Shown here: positions 8,662 to 15,722 of the stretch, piece by piece
Layout of the letters: every line of letters begins with the position of its first letter
How positions within the stretch are numbered: position 1 is the stretch's first letter
Virus record (IMG/VR): IMGVR_UViG_3300030333_002481
Coordinates: 1-40,663 of that record
Source: a virus
Length of the DNA: 40,663 nucleotides
Direction: 5' to 3' (one strand)
Translations under genes and position numbers: made by a program
Notes under the pieces: model-generated
Told to the model about the DNA's origin: nothing
What the model saw: only the letters and a program-made list of their open reading frames with translations
Database searches by the model: none

Positions 8662-9791
8662 TGAAAGTACAAGAAATAATGGAAAGAGCTGGAATAAGAG
8701 AAACTGGTCGTGCTGTTGCTTATATTAAAGATGGATTAGAAGAAATGAATTTAATATCTTCTGAGAATATAGTTAAAGGGACTGTAGTTAGTACTACTGG
8801 AACAGGTATATCATTTGGAAGTACTCCTAGTGATTTAGCGTCTACTTCAACAAATTTATTAAATGCTACATGGACTGGTATAAGTGGAGTTGCTTATGCG
8901 GAGACAGAGCCTGATAATTGGACTCAATATGAATCAGAAAATATTACTGATACTCAATATAAAAAAGCGACAGCAAGTGGAGCTGGAACAACAAGTACTG
9001 TTACTGGTATTAGTGTTCCTTATGGTACTTTAGGTATCAAACTTAAACATAATTTATATCATGCTAGTGGGGATATAAAAACAGGAATTTATAGGAATAT
9101 TACAGGATTAAAACCTTATGTAACGTATAGATATACTTCAATACTTAACAATGGAACTTTAGCTGATCTTGATCAAGATTGTCATATTGCGATAGGGACA
9201 GCAGCTCCTTCAGGATCAACAGTAAATAGCAGTTTAGTTAGTGTCACTTTTGGCGGTACAGCTGGGAGTAATACTGATATGTCTGTAGACAAAACGTTTG
9301 CTGCTCCTGCAGATGGAAGTATATATATAACTTATTATGCAAATAGCACTAGTAGCACAACTACTGAAAATTTAATATTTGGTATAACACAGCAAAGATT
9401 ATATGAAACAAATTCCATTGGAGACACTAATGGTACTCTTGGTAGTTTTGAATCTGGAATGAAAATATTAGTAGATGGTAGTACAAATAATAATACAGAC
9501 AAATCGTCTAATAGCTCTAATGGATATTATACATCTACAAGCGCTTCTGCAAATACTATAGATATTAGTGAAGATTTAACATCAACATCTGCTGGAGACA
9601 AAATCACATTAAGAGGGCAAACATTAAATTATATGGATATTATAAAAGATAAAAGATATTATAACCTACCATCAGAGGCTATTAAGATTACAGATATTAG
9701 AGTTAAAAATCATTTAAATACGGATGATCAATGGAGATCTATACCTAGAATGATAGGAAAGCCTACACATACAGATAAGGATGAAATATAA
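8661..9791 (+). CDS. Neck/adaptor protein with inserted beta-rich domain
   Basis: A 376-aa protein. The first 35 residues (VQEIMERAGIRETGRAVAYI...GLEEMNLIS) and the last 65 (LNYMDIIKDKRYYNLPSEAIKITDIRVKNH, then QWRSIPRM) look like one compact adaptor fold split in two. Between them about 260 residues rich in Ser, Thr and Gly form a probable beta-sandwich (NLLNATWTGISGVAYAE..., then GLKPYVTYRYTSILNN and IYITYYAN), resembling carbohydrate-binding modules. An adaptor that displays a lectin-like domain at the neck is a plausible reading. It overlaps both neighbours by TAATG, so the three adaptor genes are probably translated in fixed ratio. Confidence 0.65.
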   Translation: MKVQEIMERAGIRETGRAVAYIKDGLEEMNLISSENIVKGTVVSTTGTGISFGSTPSDLASTSTNLLNATWTGISGVAYAETEPDNWTQYESENITDTQYKKATASGAGTTSTVTGISVPYGTLGIKLKHNLYHASGDIKTGIYRNITGLKPYVTYRYTSILNNGTLADLDQDCHIAIGTAAPSGSTVNSSLVSVTFGGTAGSNTDMSVDKTFAAPADGSIYITYYANSTSSTTTENLIFGITQQRLYETNSIGDTNGTLGSFESGMKILVDGSTNNNTDKSSNSSNGYYTSTSASANTIDISEDLTSTSAGDKITLRGQTLNYMDIIKDKRYYNLPSEAIKITDIRVKNHLNTDDQWRSIPRMIGKPTHTDKDEI

Positions 9792-10231
9792 TGGCTACAT
9801 CTAGAGAATATGCATATTATATGGAAGGCAATAGAATTGCTTTAGTACAAAAAGATTATTCTGTTTCTGATGGATTGAATTATTCATATACAGAAACTAC
9901 TCCATTGCAAGGACTTGGATTGGGATCTGGTAGTGGGGAATGGAAAAGTCCCACAGTTACTATTACTGATGGACTTCAAATAGAATATACAGTATTGCCT
10001 AAAGCAAAAGATGGTGGAGAAATAGTAGACGAATCTGATGAAGTTGATATTCAATCATATTTAGCCAAGGCTTTGGTCGTATATCTTAAAGCTAGAATTG
10101 CAGAAGATGCTATGGAAATAGATAAAAAAGAATATTTCATGAAAGAATTTCGTAAAATGATTGAAAAAAATGAGAGCGGTAGATTTAACGGATATAGACA
10201 TGCTATTGCTGGACAGCATGCAATAAGATAA
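9791..10231 (+). CDS. Small head-tail connector protein
   Basis: A 146-aa protein following the adaptor gene by TAATG overlap. The N-terminal half is beta-rich (IALVQKDYSV, PTVTITDGLQIEYTVLP). The C-terminal half is a helical hairpin (DIQSYLAKALVVYLKARIAED, KEYFMKEFRKMIEKNESG), a layout seen in small connector proteins of marine podoviruses. No catalytic or metal-binding motif. Its position in the adaptor cluster supports a neck role; a tail-tip role cannot be excluded. Confidence 0.6.
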   Translation: MATSREYAYYMEGNRIALVQKDYSVSDGLNYSYTETTPLQGLGLGSGSGEWKSPTVTITDGLQIEYTVLPKAKDGGEIVDESDEVDIQSYLAKALVVYLKARIAEDAMEIDKKEYFMKEFRKMIEKNESGRFNGYRHAIAGQHAIR

Positions 10232-10288
10232 TAATAACAATAAACAAGCTCATTCACGGACAGCCAGTCCTTAGAGCAGGAGGTTAAT

Positions 10289-10843
10289 ATGGCAGATTAT
10301 AGCGGAGGAAAAGGTTTACGAACTTATACAGTTCAAGAATCCCTAAACCAACATTTAGGTAAAATTATAAGAGTTGATGCTACAGATATTACTGAAGGAG
10401 AAACAGATGCAAATGCTGTAGTTCATAGCACTCTAGAGATCCCCAATGCAGTAGCCGTTCCAGGCGGAACTTCGATTCTAAGAAAAATAATGATTGTAGA
10501 TAAAGATCAAGAAAAGCATGATTTAAAGCTTATTTTTATGGAAGATAATATATCATTAGGAACGATTGATAATGCACCTACTATAGATACTCCTGCTTTT
10601 TTCAATAGTATTATTGGAACTATTGATGTTGATTGGTCTTTGGGAGATACAGATATATCAACTCTTTCCAGTATTTGGAACTCAGGCGGAGAAGCTGGTG
10701 ATATTTCACAGATGACTCCTATGATGCTTCAAGCAGCAGAAGGTTCTACTTCTGTTTATATGGGATGCTTAGCGCAAGGAACTGCAATAGACTTTGCCTC
10801 TGCAAGTGATTTAAAATATATTTTCCATATAGAGTATAGATAA
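10289..10843 (+). CDS. Virion protein of unknown function, GKGxxTYT N-terminus
   Basis: A 184-aa protein preceded by a strong GGAGG site and a 57-nt gap. It starts MADYSGGKGLRTYTVQES, a short N-terminal motif shared in part with the next protein (MAGKGIHTYTAAEG). The rest is beta-rich with GTSILRKIMIVDKDQEKHDLKLIFM and a hydrophobic C-terminus (LKYIFHIEYR). Many tail-tube or decoration proteins look like this. No specific family recognised. Confidence 0.6.
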   Translation: MADYSGGKGLRTYTVQESLNQHLGKIIRVDATDITEGETDANAVVHSTLEIPNAVAVPGGTSILRKIMIVDKDQEKHDLKLIFMEDNISLGTIDNAPTIDTPAFFNSIIGTIDVDWSLGDTDISTLSSIWNSGGEAGDISQMTPMMLQAAEGSTSVYMGCLAQGTAIDFASASDLKYIFHIEYR

Positions 10844-11199
10844 TGGCTGGAAAAGGAATACATACATATACAGCTGCTGAAGGAACTAATATAGCTTTAG
10901 GCCAAGGTGGAAGTATGCTTATTACTGTTGCAGATGAGGAAAATACTCCTCCCAAAGGAACTGTATTTACTGCCTTTACTGTAATAGGAACTTCTGATGT
11001 TACATTTAATACATTAACACAAGAAGATACTTCTTTATATTTTGGTACTGGAGGCTCCGAATTACATACTGGCCCTCCAGGAGAAATTTTAACAAATAGC
11101 TTGACAGGAGCTAGCTTTCCTTCTGGAATAACAATTTATGGTAGATGGACAGCTATAAATATCGATTCAGGGGCTATAGTAGCCTATTTAGGATCTTAA
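10843..11199 (+). CDS. Small beta-rich virion protein, GKGxxTYT N-terminus
   Basis: A 118-aa protein coupled by TAATG to the preceding gene. It shares the N-terminal GKG-x-x-TYT motif with that gene, then diverges into a beta-rich body (FTAFTVIGTSDVTFNTLTQE, ITIYGRWTAINIDSGAIVAY). Similar small proteins with a YGRWTAIxxDSG-type C-terminus are common in marine phages, usually as unannotated structural proteins. A decoration or tail-knob role is inferred. Confidence 0.6.
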   Translation: MAGKGIHTYTAAEGTNIALGQGGSMLITVADEENTPPKGTVFTAFTVIGTSDVTFNTLTQEDTSLYFGTGGSELHTGPPGEILTNSLTGASFPSGITIYGRWTAINIDSGAIVAYLGS

Positions 11200-11212
11200 A
11201 TAAAGGGGGAAA

Positions 11213-11389
11213 ATGAAATTAATTTATTGTAAAAAATGCAAGAAAGATAAAAAAGAAGAAAAAACTATGTTATGGTTAGGCGTAGAGGTATGTGAACCTT
11301 GTTTCGGTCCAATATCGGAGCGTGTTATGCCTGAATTAATAAAAAGAGTAATAAAAAATGATTATTATAAAAATAAGGAGAACATGTAA
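11213..11389 (+). CDS. 58-aa zinc-ribbon protein
   Basis: Starts at ATG 11213 behind AAAGGGGGA and ends in a TAATG overlap with the next gene. The product begins MKLIYCKKCKKDKKEEKT and has a second cysteine pair in VCEPCFGP, so two CxxC knuckles about 20 residues apart form a zinc ribbon. The C-terminal 25 residues are a basic helix (RVMPELIKRVIKND). Such tiny phage zinc ribbons may bind nucleic acid or host transcription or translation proteins. Its presence among structural genes is unusual. Confidence 0.75.
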   Translation: MKLIYCKKCKKDKKEEKTMLWLGVEVCEPCFGPISERVMPELIKRVIKNDYYKNKENM

Positions 11390-12186
11390 TGGCAGGAAAC
11401 AAATATTGGGTAAATCAATTCCCTAGAAATCCTGATGGAACTGAAACAAGTATAACAGCTGAAACAGCTGAAAACGCTGCTAAATATCTTGGCAATGCGA
11501 CTGCTGGAGATTGGAAGGACAATGGTATTCAAGCGTCCCATGCATTATTAAGAACAAATACTGCAGAGATGACTACAAATGATTGGGAGGATTTATCTGG
11601 ATTAACAACTCCACTAAATAATATCTCAATGCTAGGTCCAGCAGGAATAGATTCATCTTTAGGTGCTAAGTCTTTAGTATCATTAGGCCATAGCTTTTGG
11701 TTGGGATATAAATCTGAAGCTATGACAAATGTAAGTAATGCAGCTGCAACGGGTCCTATGGGGGGTGGTATATTAAATCCATTTTCTAATAGCGGGTTTA
11801 GTATTTTTATTAAAAATATGATTTTAAAAATCACAACTGCATCTACTCCAGCTAGTAAGACTATGGATGTAGGATTGGCAGATGATTCTTCGTGGACTAA
11901 TATTGGTACTGAGTTTTTTGATGGTATTGATCTTACTTCTGCAGCTACACATATAGATATAGGTGATAACGCTGCAAATGGGTCAGTAATAAGAGAATGG
12001 ACTGCATCTGGTGCTGATAGCTATTTAGCATTTAAACCGATGGAAGCTGGTGCTACTGCAGGACCTACTGATTGTCAAATCGAAGTGTATATAGAGTGTT
12101 TTGTTCCTGAATTGCTTGGGAAGGGCATGTCTAGTGTAAATTCAAAAGCAAACAATAATCAATTTGTCACAGATTATTCATTATAA
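11389..12186 (+). CDS. Virion structural protein of unknown function
   Basis: A 265-aa protein, coupled to the zinc ribbon by TAATG. The N-terminal part (NKYWVNQFPRNPDGTETSIT) is followed by mostly beta-rich sequence, with a clear sandwich-like C-terminal half (FSIFIKNMILKITTAS, then DCQIEVYIECFVPELLGKG). No cysteine clusters or catalytic signature. The context points to a tail or decoration component; a lectin-like fold is possible but not demonstrated. Confidence 0.65.
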   Translation: MAGNKYWVNQFPRNPDGTETSITAETAENAAKYLGNATAGDWKDNGIQASHALLRTNTAEMTTNDWEDLSGLTTPLNNISMLGPAGIDSSLGAKSLVSLGHSFWLGYKSEAMTNVSNAAATGPMGGGILNPFSNSGFSIFIKNMILKITTASTPASKTMDVGLADDSSWTNIGTEFFDGIDLTSAATHIDIGDNAANGSVIREWTASGADSYLAFKPMEAGATAGPTDCQIEVYIECFVPELLGKGMSSVNSKANNNQFVTDYSL

Positions 12187-12198
12187 GGAGAATTAAAG

Positions 12199-13854
12199 AT
12201 GGCATCAAAAACATGGGAATATCACCCTTACGGAAGTCAAACTGCTGGATCAAAGCATTTAATGACTTTTCCAATAACAAGAACTGGAGGACATTGGTTC
12301 CCGCCTGCGAATCTTGAATTATTATTTTCAAGAAATGGATATACAATTACTAATATAATAAGTGCTGGCCAAGCTACTACCAGAATTTCTCCAGGAGAAT
12401 GGGTTGGAAGTTTAAACAATATCAGGCCTGGATTTGGATATTGGGTTCAAGTAGAAGAACAAGTTCCTTTTCCTGTAGGTCTTTCATTTAGTTTGGAAGA
12501 TCCTATAGATGGATTGGAATATTATAATTTAGGATATCAAGGTAATCCAACTCTATTTGGTAATGGGTTGAAATTAATAGGATACTCAAATACTCAAGAC
12601 GGTGCATTTAAAACAACTTATGCCTGGGGAGCTGATGGAAATGGAGCTGGAACTTCAACTACTCCTGGTGGAGCAGGTAATGGTAATAATGATACTACTC
12701 AAATTATAGGCGCTAGTGTTGCTGCTACTGTAACGGGAGTAGGAGGAAGTGCAGAATGGGTTGGGTCTTTGGTTACACAAGGCTTTAAAGAGGGCAATGC
12801 TTATTGGACGAAAAATCCTACAGGTAATACTACCCCAGGATCTGGTAGACCTTTTATGTTTATAAATACAGGCGATGATTGCTCTAATGGAGGAGTTTCT
12901 GGCGAAACTTTAAATTATGCAGCAAGTGATCCTGTATGCGGTATACCTCAATTAGGAGAATCTGGATTTTTATCTCCTCCTGAAACTCAAAACAAAGCAG
13001 TTATTATTGTTAATGCTCATAGTGGATATGGTGGAGAATTTGACGGAACTAATAATCAAATATTAGATCTTGATTTGTCTGATATGACTAATAATAATGA
13101 TGGTAAAATATTAGGATTATTTAAACATCATGCAAATGGATTAAATACTACTCCATCCACTGCTCTTGTAGCAGCAGCAGTAACTCCAACTGGAGGTTCT
13201 TGGCAAGGTAGTCAAGATCATAATAATATCACAGACTTTACAGTTGCTCATGCTGATGGATCAGCTAATAACGGAACTACAGGATTGACTATGAGCTTTA
13301 CTACTTCTGGTGATGGAAACACAGTAACATGCGATGCTATAGCTGCAGGAGCTTATGGACTTGCAGAAGGAGATACAATCACTCTTACAGATCCTGGTTC
13401 ATCTAGTAATACAGCTGTATTTACCGTTAAAGCTGGTGGTTTGACTTATAATGCTGCAGAACCATTTTATCTTAGTGGTCCAGCAAAACAATCAAATGAT
13501 CCAGGGCAAACTTGGACTTATCAGTCCAATACAATGAGAAGTTATTGGCTAGAGATGAATATTCAAGATGCTTTGTTAACTGAATCTGAAAACGGTGGAA
13601 TACTTACTGGAACCGATGATGCGTCAGGATTCCAATTAAGGATATGGCATCCAGTCTGCAACAAGTATTACTGGTTAAAGTTAAGAGATCCAAGCGGAAA
13701 CTTTTTAACAACTGCTCAGCATAATTATAACTATGTATTAACTAACTGTTGCACATTGTATGCGTCTAGTAGTGAATATACTCAATATGTATTAAATAAA
13801 GGTTGGGATTTAGTTTGTTCAGATCTCCCTGTCCATACGGATTATGCTGATTAA
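12199..13854 (+). CDS. Large beta-rich virion protein with duplicated GYW module
   Basis: A 551-aa protein behind AAGGAG. Two internal copies of the same module are visible. About residues 53-85 read ISAGQATTRISPGEWVGSL then PGFGYWV, and about 168-206 read IIGASVAAT, AEWVGSL, EGNAYWTK. This I-x-G-x-A...W-V-G-S-L...G-x-x-Y-W pattern resembles a repeat I associate with secreted proteins of type IX-secreting FCB bacteria. The C-terminal 200 residues are beta-rich with several cysteines (ILTGTDDASGFQLRIWHPVC, LTNCCTLYAS). A tail-spike, collar or head-fibre role is likely. The repeat comparison is from memory. Confidence 0.65.
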   Translation: MASKTWEYHPYGSQTAGSKHLMTFPITRTGGHWFPPANLELLFSRNGYTITNIISAGQATTRISPGEWVGSLNNIRPGFGYWVQVEEQVPFPVGLSFSLEDPIDGLEYYNLGYQGNPTLFGNGLKLIGYSNTQDGAFKTTYAWGADGNGAGTSTTPGGAGNGNNDTTQIIGASVAATVTGVGGSAEWVGSLVTQGFKEGNAYWTKNPTGNTTPGSGRPFMFINTGDDCSNGGVSGETLNYAASDPVCGIPQLGESGFLSPPETQNKAVIIVNAHSGYGGEFDGTNNQILDLDLSDMTNNNDGKILGLFKHHANGLNTTPSTALVAAAVTPTGGSWQGSQDHNNITDFTVAHADGSANNGTTGLTMSFTTSGDGNTVTCDAIAAGAYGLAEGDTITLTDPGSSSNTAVFTVKAGGLTYNAAEPFYLSGPAKQSNDPGQTWTYQSNTMRSYWLEMNIQDALLTESENGGILTGTDDASGFQLRIWHPVCNKYYWLKLRDPSGNFLTTAQHNYNYVLTNCCTLYASSSEYTQYVLNKGWDLVCSDLPVHTDYAD

Positions 13855-14099
13855 TGCCTAAGGTAACTAATAAAGAGTTAAATGAAACTTTAGACTTTAT
13901 TAAAGGAAAGCTTTCTGCTGAAGAAGCTTTTGCTAAAGAGCATCGTTCTTGGGAGGTAATTCAAATAGAACGATTACACAAAAAGATCGATGCTCAAAAT
14001 GGCAGAATAAGAAAGACTGAAATAACTTTAGGATGGTTTAAAGGCATAGCATCTATATTCTCAATTATTGTAGGATGGATGTTTAAGAAGACAATTTGA
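13854..14099 (+). CDS. Membrane-anchored coiled-coil protein, holin/XhlA-like
   Basis: An 81-aa protein, TAATG-coupled to the previous gene. Residues 1-55 are a charged helix (LNETLDFIKGKLSAEE, then IQIERLHKKIDAQNGRIRK) and the C-terminus is one membrane helix (LGWFKGIASIFSIIVGWMF) followed by KKTI. The layout, a coiled coil plus one C-terminal membrane span and a basic tail, is that of XhlA-like accessory lysis proteins and some phage membrane anchors. No endolysin gene was recognised next to it, so a lysis role is only suggested. Confidence 0.6.
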   Translation: MPKVTNKELNETLDFIKGKLSAEEAFAKEHRSWEVIQIERLHKKIDAQNGRIRKTEITLGWFKGIASIFSIIVGWMFKKTI

Positions 14100-14119
14100 T
14101 TCTTATAGTTAAATTGTAG

Positions 14120-14129
14120 TATATTATAG
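14120..14129 (+). promoter_or_regulatory. Candidate AT-rich promoter element (TATATTATAG)
   Basis: This decamer lies in the 52-nt gap before the metallophosphoesterase gene. Close relatives occur at 3758 (TATATTACAT) and 20413 (TATATTATAT), two other comparatively long gaps of the structural operon. A -10-like or phage-specific promoter is possible. The genome is AT-rich, so chance cannot be excluded. Confidence 0.3.
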
Positions 14130-14151
14130 TAGTTAAAAGGGAGTTTTTTAT

Positions 14152-14934
14152 ATGACATCACAAGATAAAGGAGTGGTCAGGAGAGCAATAGTGACACCTG
14201 ATAAACACTTTCCTCTTCACGATGAACCAGCTATTAAAGTTCTTTGTGAAGCAATTGAAATGATAAAGCCAGATGCATATATTGATTTGGGAGACGTAGG
14301 GGAATGGAGTGCTTTTTCTGCTTGGAAATGGAAAAGAAAACAGAAGCCTCCATTAGAATTTATAGTACCAGAGTTAGAACAAGATGTTGAAGATGTTAAC
14401 AAGGGAATGGATATAATCGATGAAGCTTTAGATAAATCTAATTGCCCTGAAAGACATTTTTGCGAAGGTAACCATGATAATTGGTTAAATATGTTTGTTG
14501 ATGCACATCCTTATTTGAAGCAATATAGGTTCGATAAGGCTGTAAAACTTGCTGATAGGGGGTATGTATACCATCCAATGGGAAAACGCCTTAAAATAGG
14601 CAAATTGTACTTCTATCACGGCAATCAGTACGGTGGTCAATATCACGCAGCAAATCATATTAGAAAATTAGGTTGCAATATAATGTATGGACATTGGCAT
14701 GATTTACAACAATATAGTGCTACTCATGTAGACGGACCAAAGTCTGCTTGGAGTATAGGTTGTTTAAAAGATATGTCTGAAGAATCTAACTTATGGCTAC
14801 AAAATAGAGCTATTAATTGGGCGCATGCCTTTGCAGTAGTTGATTTTTATAAGAATGGTTTGTTTACAGTGCATGTAGTGCAAATCATTGATGGCCGTAC
14901 CAGTCTATGGGGAGAAATAATAGACGGTAATTAA
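14152..14934 (+). CDS. Calcineurin-like metallophosphoesterase
   Basis: A 260-aa protein with a complete set of metallophosphoesterase motifs: DKH at residues 17-19, LGDVGEW (G47, D48), GNHD at 106-109, YHG (H156), and GHWH at 180-183. These ligands bind two divalent metals and hydrolyse phosphoesters; substrates in phages range from cyclic nucleotides and nucleic acid ends to unknown compounds. It starts behind AAAGGGAG after a 52-nt gap that may hold a promoter. There is no signal peptide, so a cytoplasmic enzyme is expected, unless it is carried in the virion. Its place between a holin-like gene and an MscS-like membrane protein is curious. Substrate unknown. Confidence 0.9.
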   Translation: MTSQDKGVVRRAIVTPDKHFPLHDEPAIKVLCEAIEMIKPDAYIDLGDVGEWSAFSAWKWKRKQKPPLEFIVPELEQDVEDVNKGMDIIDEALDKSNCPERHFCEGNHDNWLNMFVDAHPYLKQYRFDKAVKLADRGYVYHPMGKRLKIGKLYFYHGNQYGGQYHAANHIRKLGCNIMYGHWHDLQQYSATHVDGPKSAWSIGCLKDMSEESNLWLQNRAINWAHAFAVVDFYKNGLFTVHVVQIIDGRTSLWGEIIDGN

Positions 14935-14945
14935 ATGAGGTAAAT

Positions 14946-15320
14946 ATGGAAGAGCAAATACAAGACGCAGCGTCGCAAATGATAGGCAAGTATGGATGGA
15001 TGTTCATATCTGGTATGCTCTTCCTTTTGTTTAAATCAAGTATGGAGTCTATGATAGAAGGATTTAAAGTCTTCATAGGAGATGACCTTAATACCGATGA
15101 CGTTGTTACTATAGACGGTAGACCTGCTAGAGTTGTTAGGGTAGGTATGTGGAAAACTATATTCTTTGTATATGATGTTGATTGTATTGGCGATAAGCCT
15201 ATAATTAAAGGTGGTAGTAAAATGGCCATTCAAAACGATCAAGTTAAAAATCATACAATAGAAAAACCATTGCCTATGCTAGATTTAAGTAAGTGGGACT
15301 GCAAAAAAGAGAAGGATTGA
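14946..15320 (+). CDS. Mini MscS-like beta-domain membrane protein
   Basis: A 124-aa protein behind GAGG. A single membrane helix (about residues 16-33, YGWMFISGMLFLLF) is followed by a linker helix and then a small beta-domain (about 48-107): TDDVVTIDGRPARVVRVGMWKT, then GSKMAIQNDQVKN and HTIEKP. This matches in order the MscS beta-domain signature (GDxVxIxGxxGxVxxIxxxxT ... xxxxIPNxxVxxxxIxN). In MscS channels this domain follows the pore helix, here reduced to one span. It could form a small membrane oligomer, for example in lysis, ejection or superinfection control. The family resemblance is good; function is inference. Confidence 0.65.
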   Translation: MEEQIQDAASQMIGKYGWMFISGMLFLLFKSSMESMIEGFKVFIGDDLNTDDVVTIDGRPARVVRVGMWKTIFFVYDVDCIGDKPIIKGGSKMAIQNDQVKNHTIEKPLPMLDLSKWDCKKEKD

Positions 15321-15454
15321 ACCAGGATATTATTATTATCATCCTTGCTATTGCACTTCATTTTATACTTGAAGAAAACCCAGGACCTTGTCCTACCTAT
15401 TGTGAGGTAGAACATAAACATAATATTAAAATAGAGGAGTTGTTAGATGAGTAA
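15317..15454 (+). CDS. 45-aa small membrane peptide (TTG start)
   Basis: The frame starts at TTG 15317, overlapping the preceding TGA as TTGA, and ends at TAA 15454, inside the next gene's start region. The product has one hydrophobic run (DIIIIILAIALHFIL) and then a short exposed tail with two cysteines (ENPGPCPTYCEVEHKH) and an acidic end. A longer version from GTG 15293 is possible. The TTGA junction is mirrored elsewhere in this window (37565), which supports the start. It may be a spanin- or pinholin-like peptide, but no family is recognised. Confidence 0.5.
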   Translation: MNQDIIIIILAIALHFILEENPGPCPTYCEVEHKHNIKIEELLDE

Positions 15455-15722
15455 TAAACTAGATAAGTTTTTAGATAATATAAATATAGATGTTGATGAA
15501 ATAAAGGATGAGATAAAAACTGTTATTCAAGATGAAATAGATGAAGCTAAAGCAGAACTTAAAGGCAAGATGGAAGAAAAGTTTTCAGAAGAAGGTCAAA
15601 AGAAAATAATCAAAAAGATCAATGATGCAGTTGATATTCCATTCTTATCAGAGAAAATGGAAGAGAAAATATTTACAGCTATATTTAACGTAATTAAAGG
15701 TGTATTAAGAAAGATCTTTTAA
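15447..15722 (+). CDS. Charged helical protein of unknown function
   Basis: A 91-aa protein behind GAGGAG (8 nt). It is almost entirely helical and highly charged (VDEIKDEIKTVIQDEIDEAK, LKGKMEEKFSEEGQKK). A C-terminal amphipathic helix (KIFTAIFNVIKGVLRKIF) could associate with membranes. It lies between the small membrane peptide and the tail nozzle gene. A chaperone, membrane-associated or virion role are all possible. Confidence 0.65.
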   Translation: MSNKLDKFLDNINIDVDEIKDEIKTVIQDEIDEAKAELKGKMEEKFSEEGQKKIIKKINDAVDIPFLSEKMEEKIFTAIFNVIKGVLRKIF

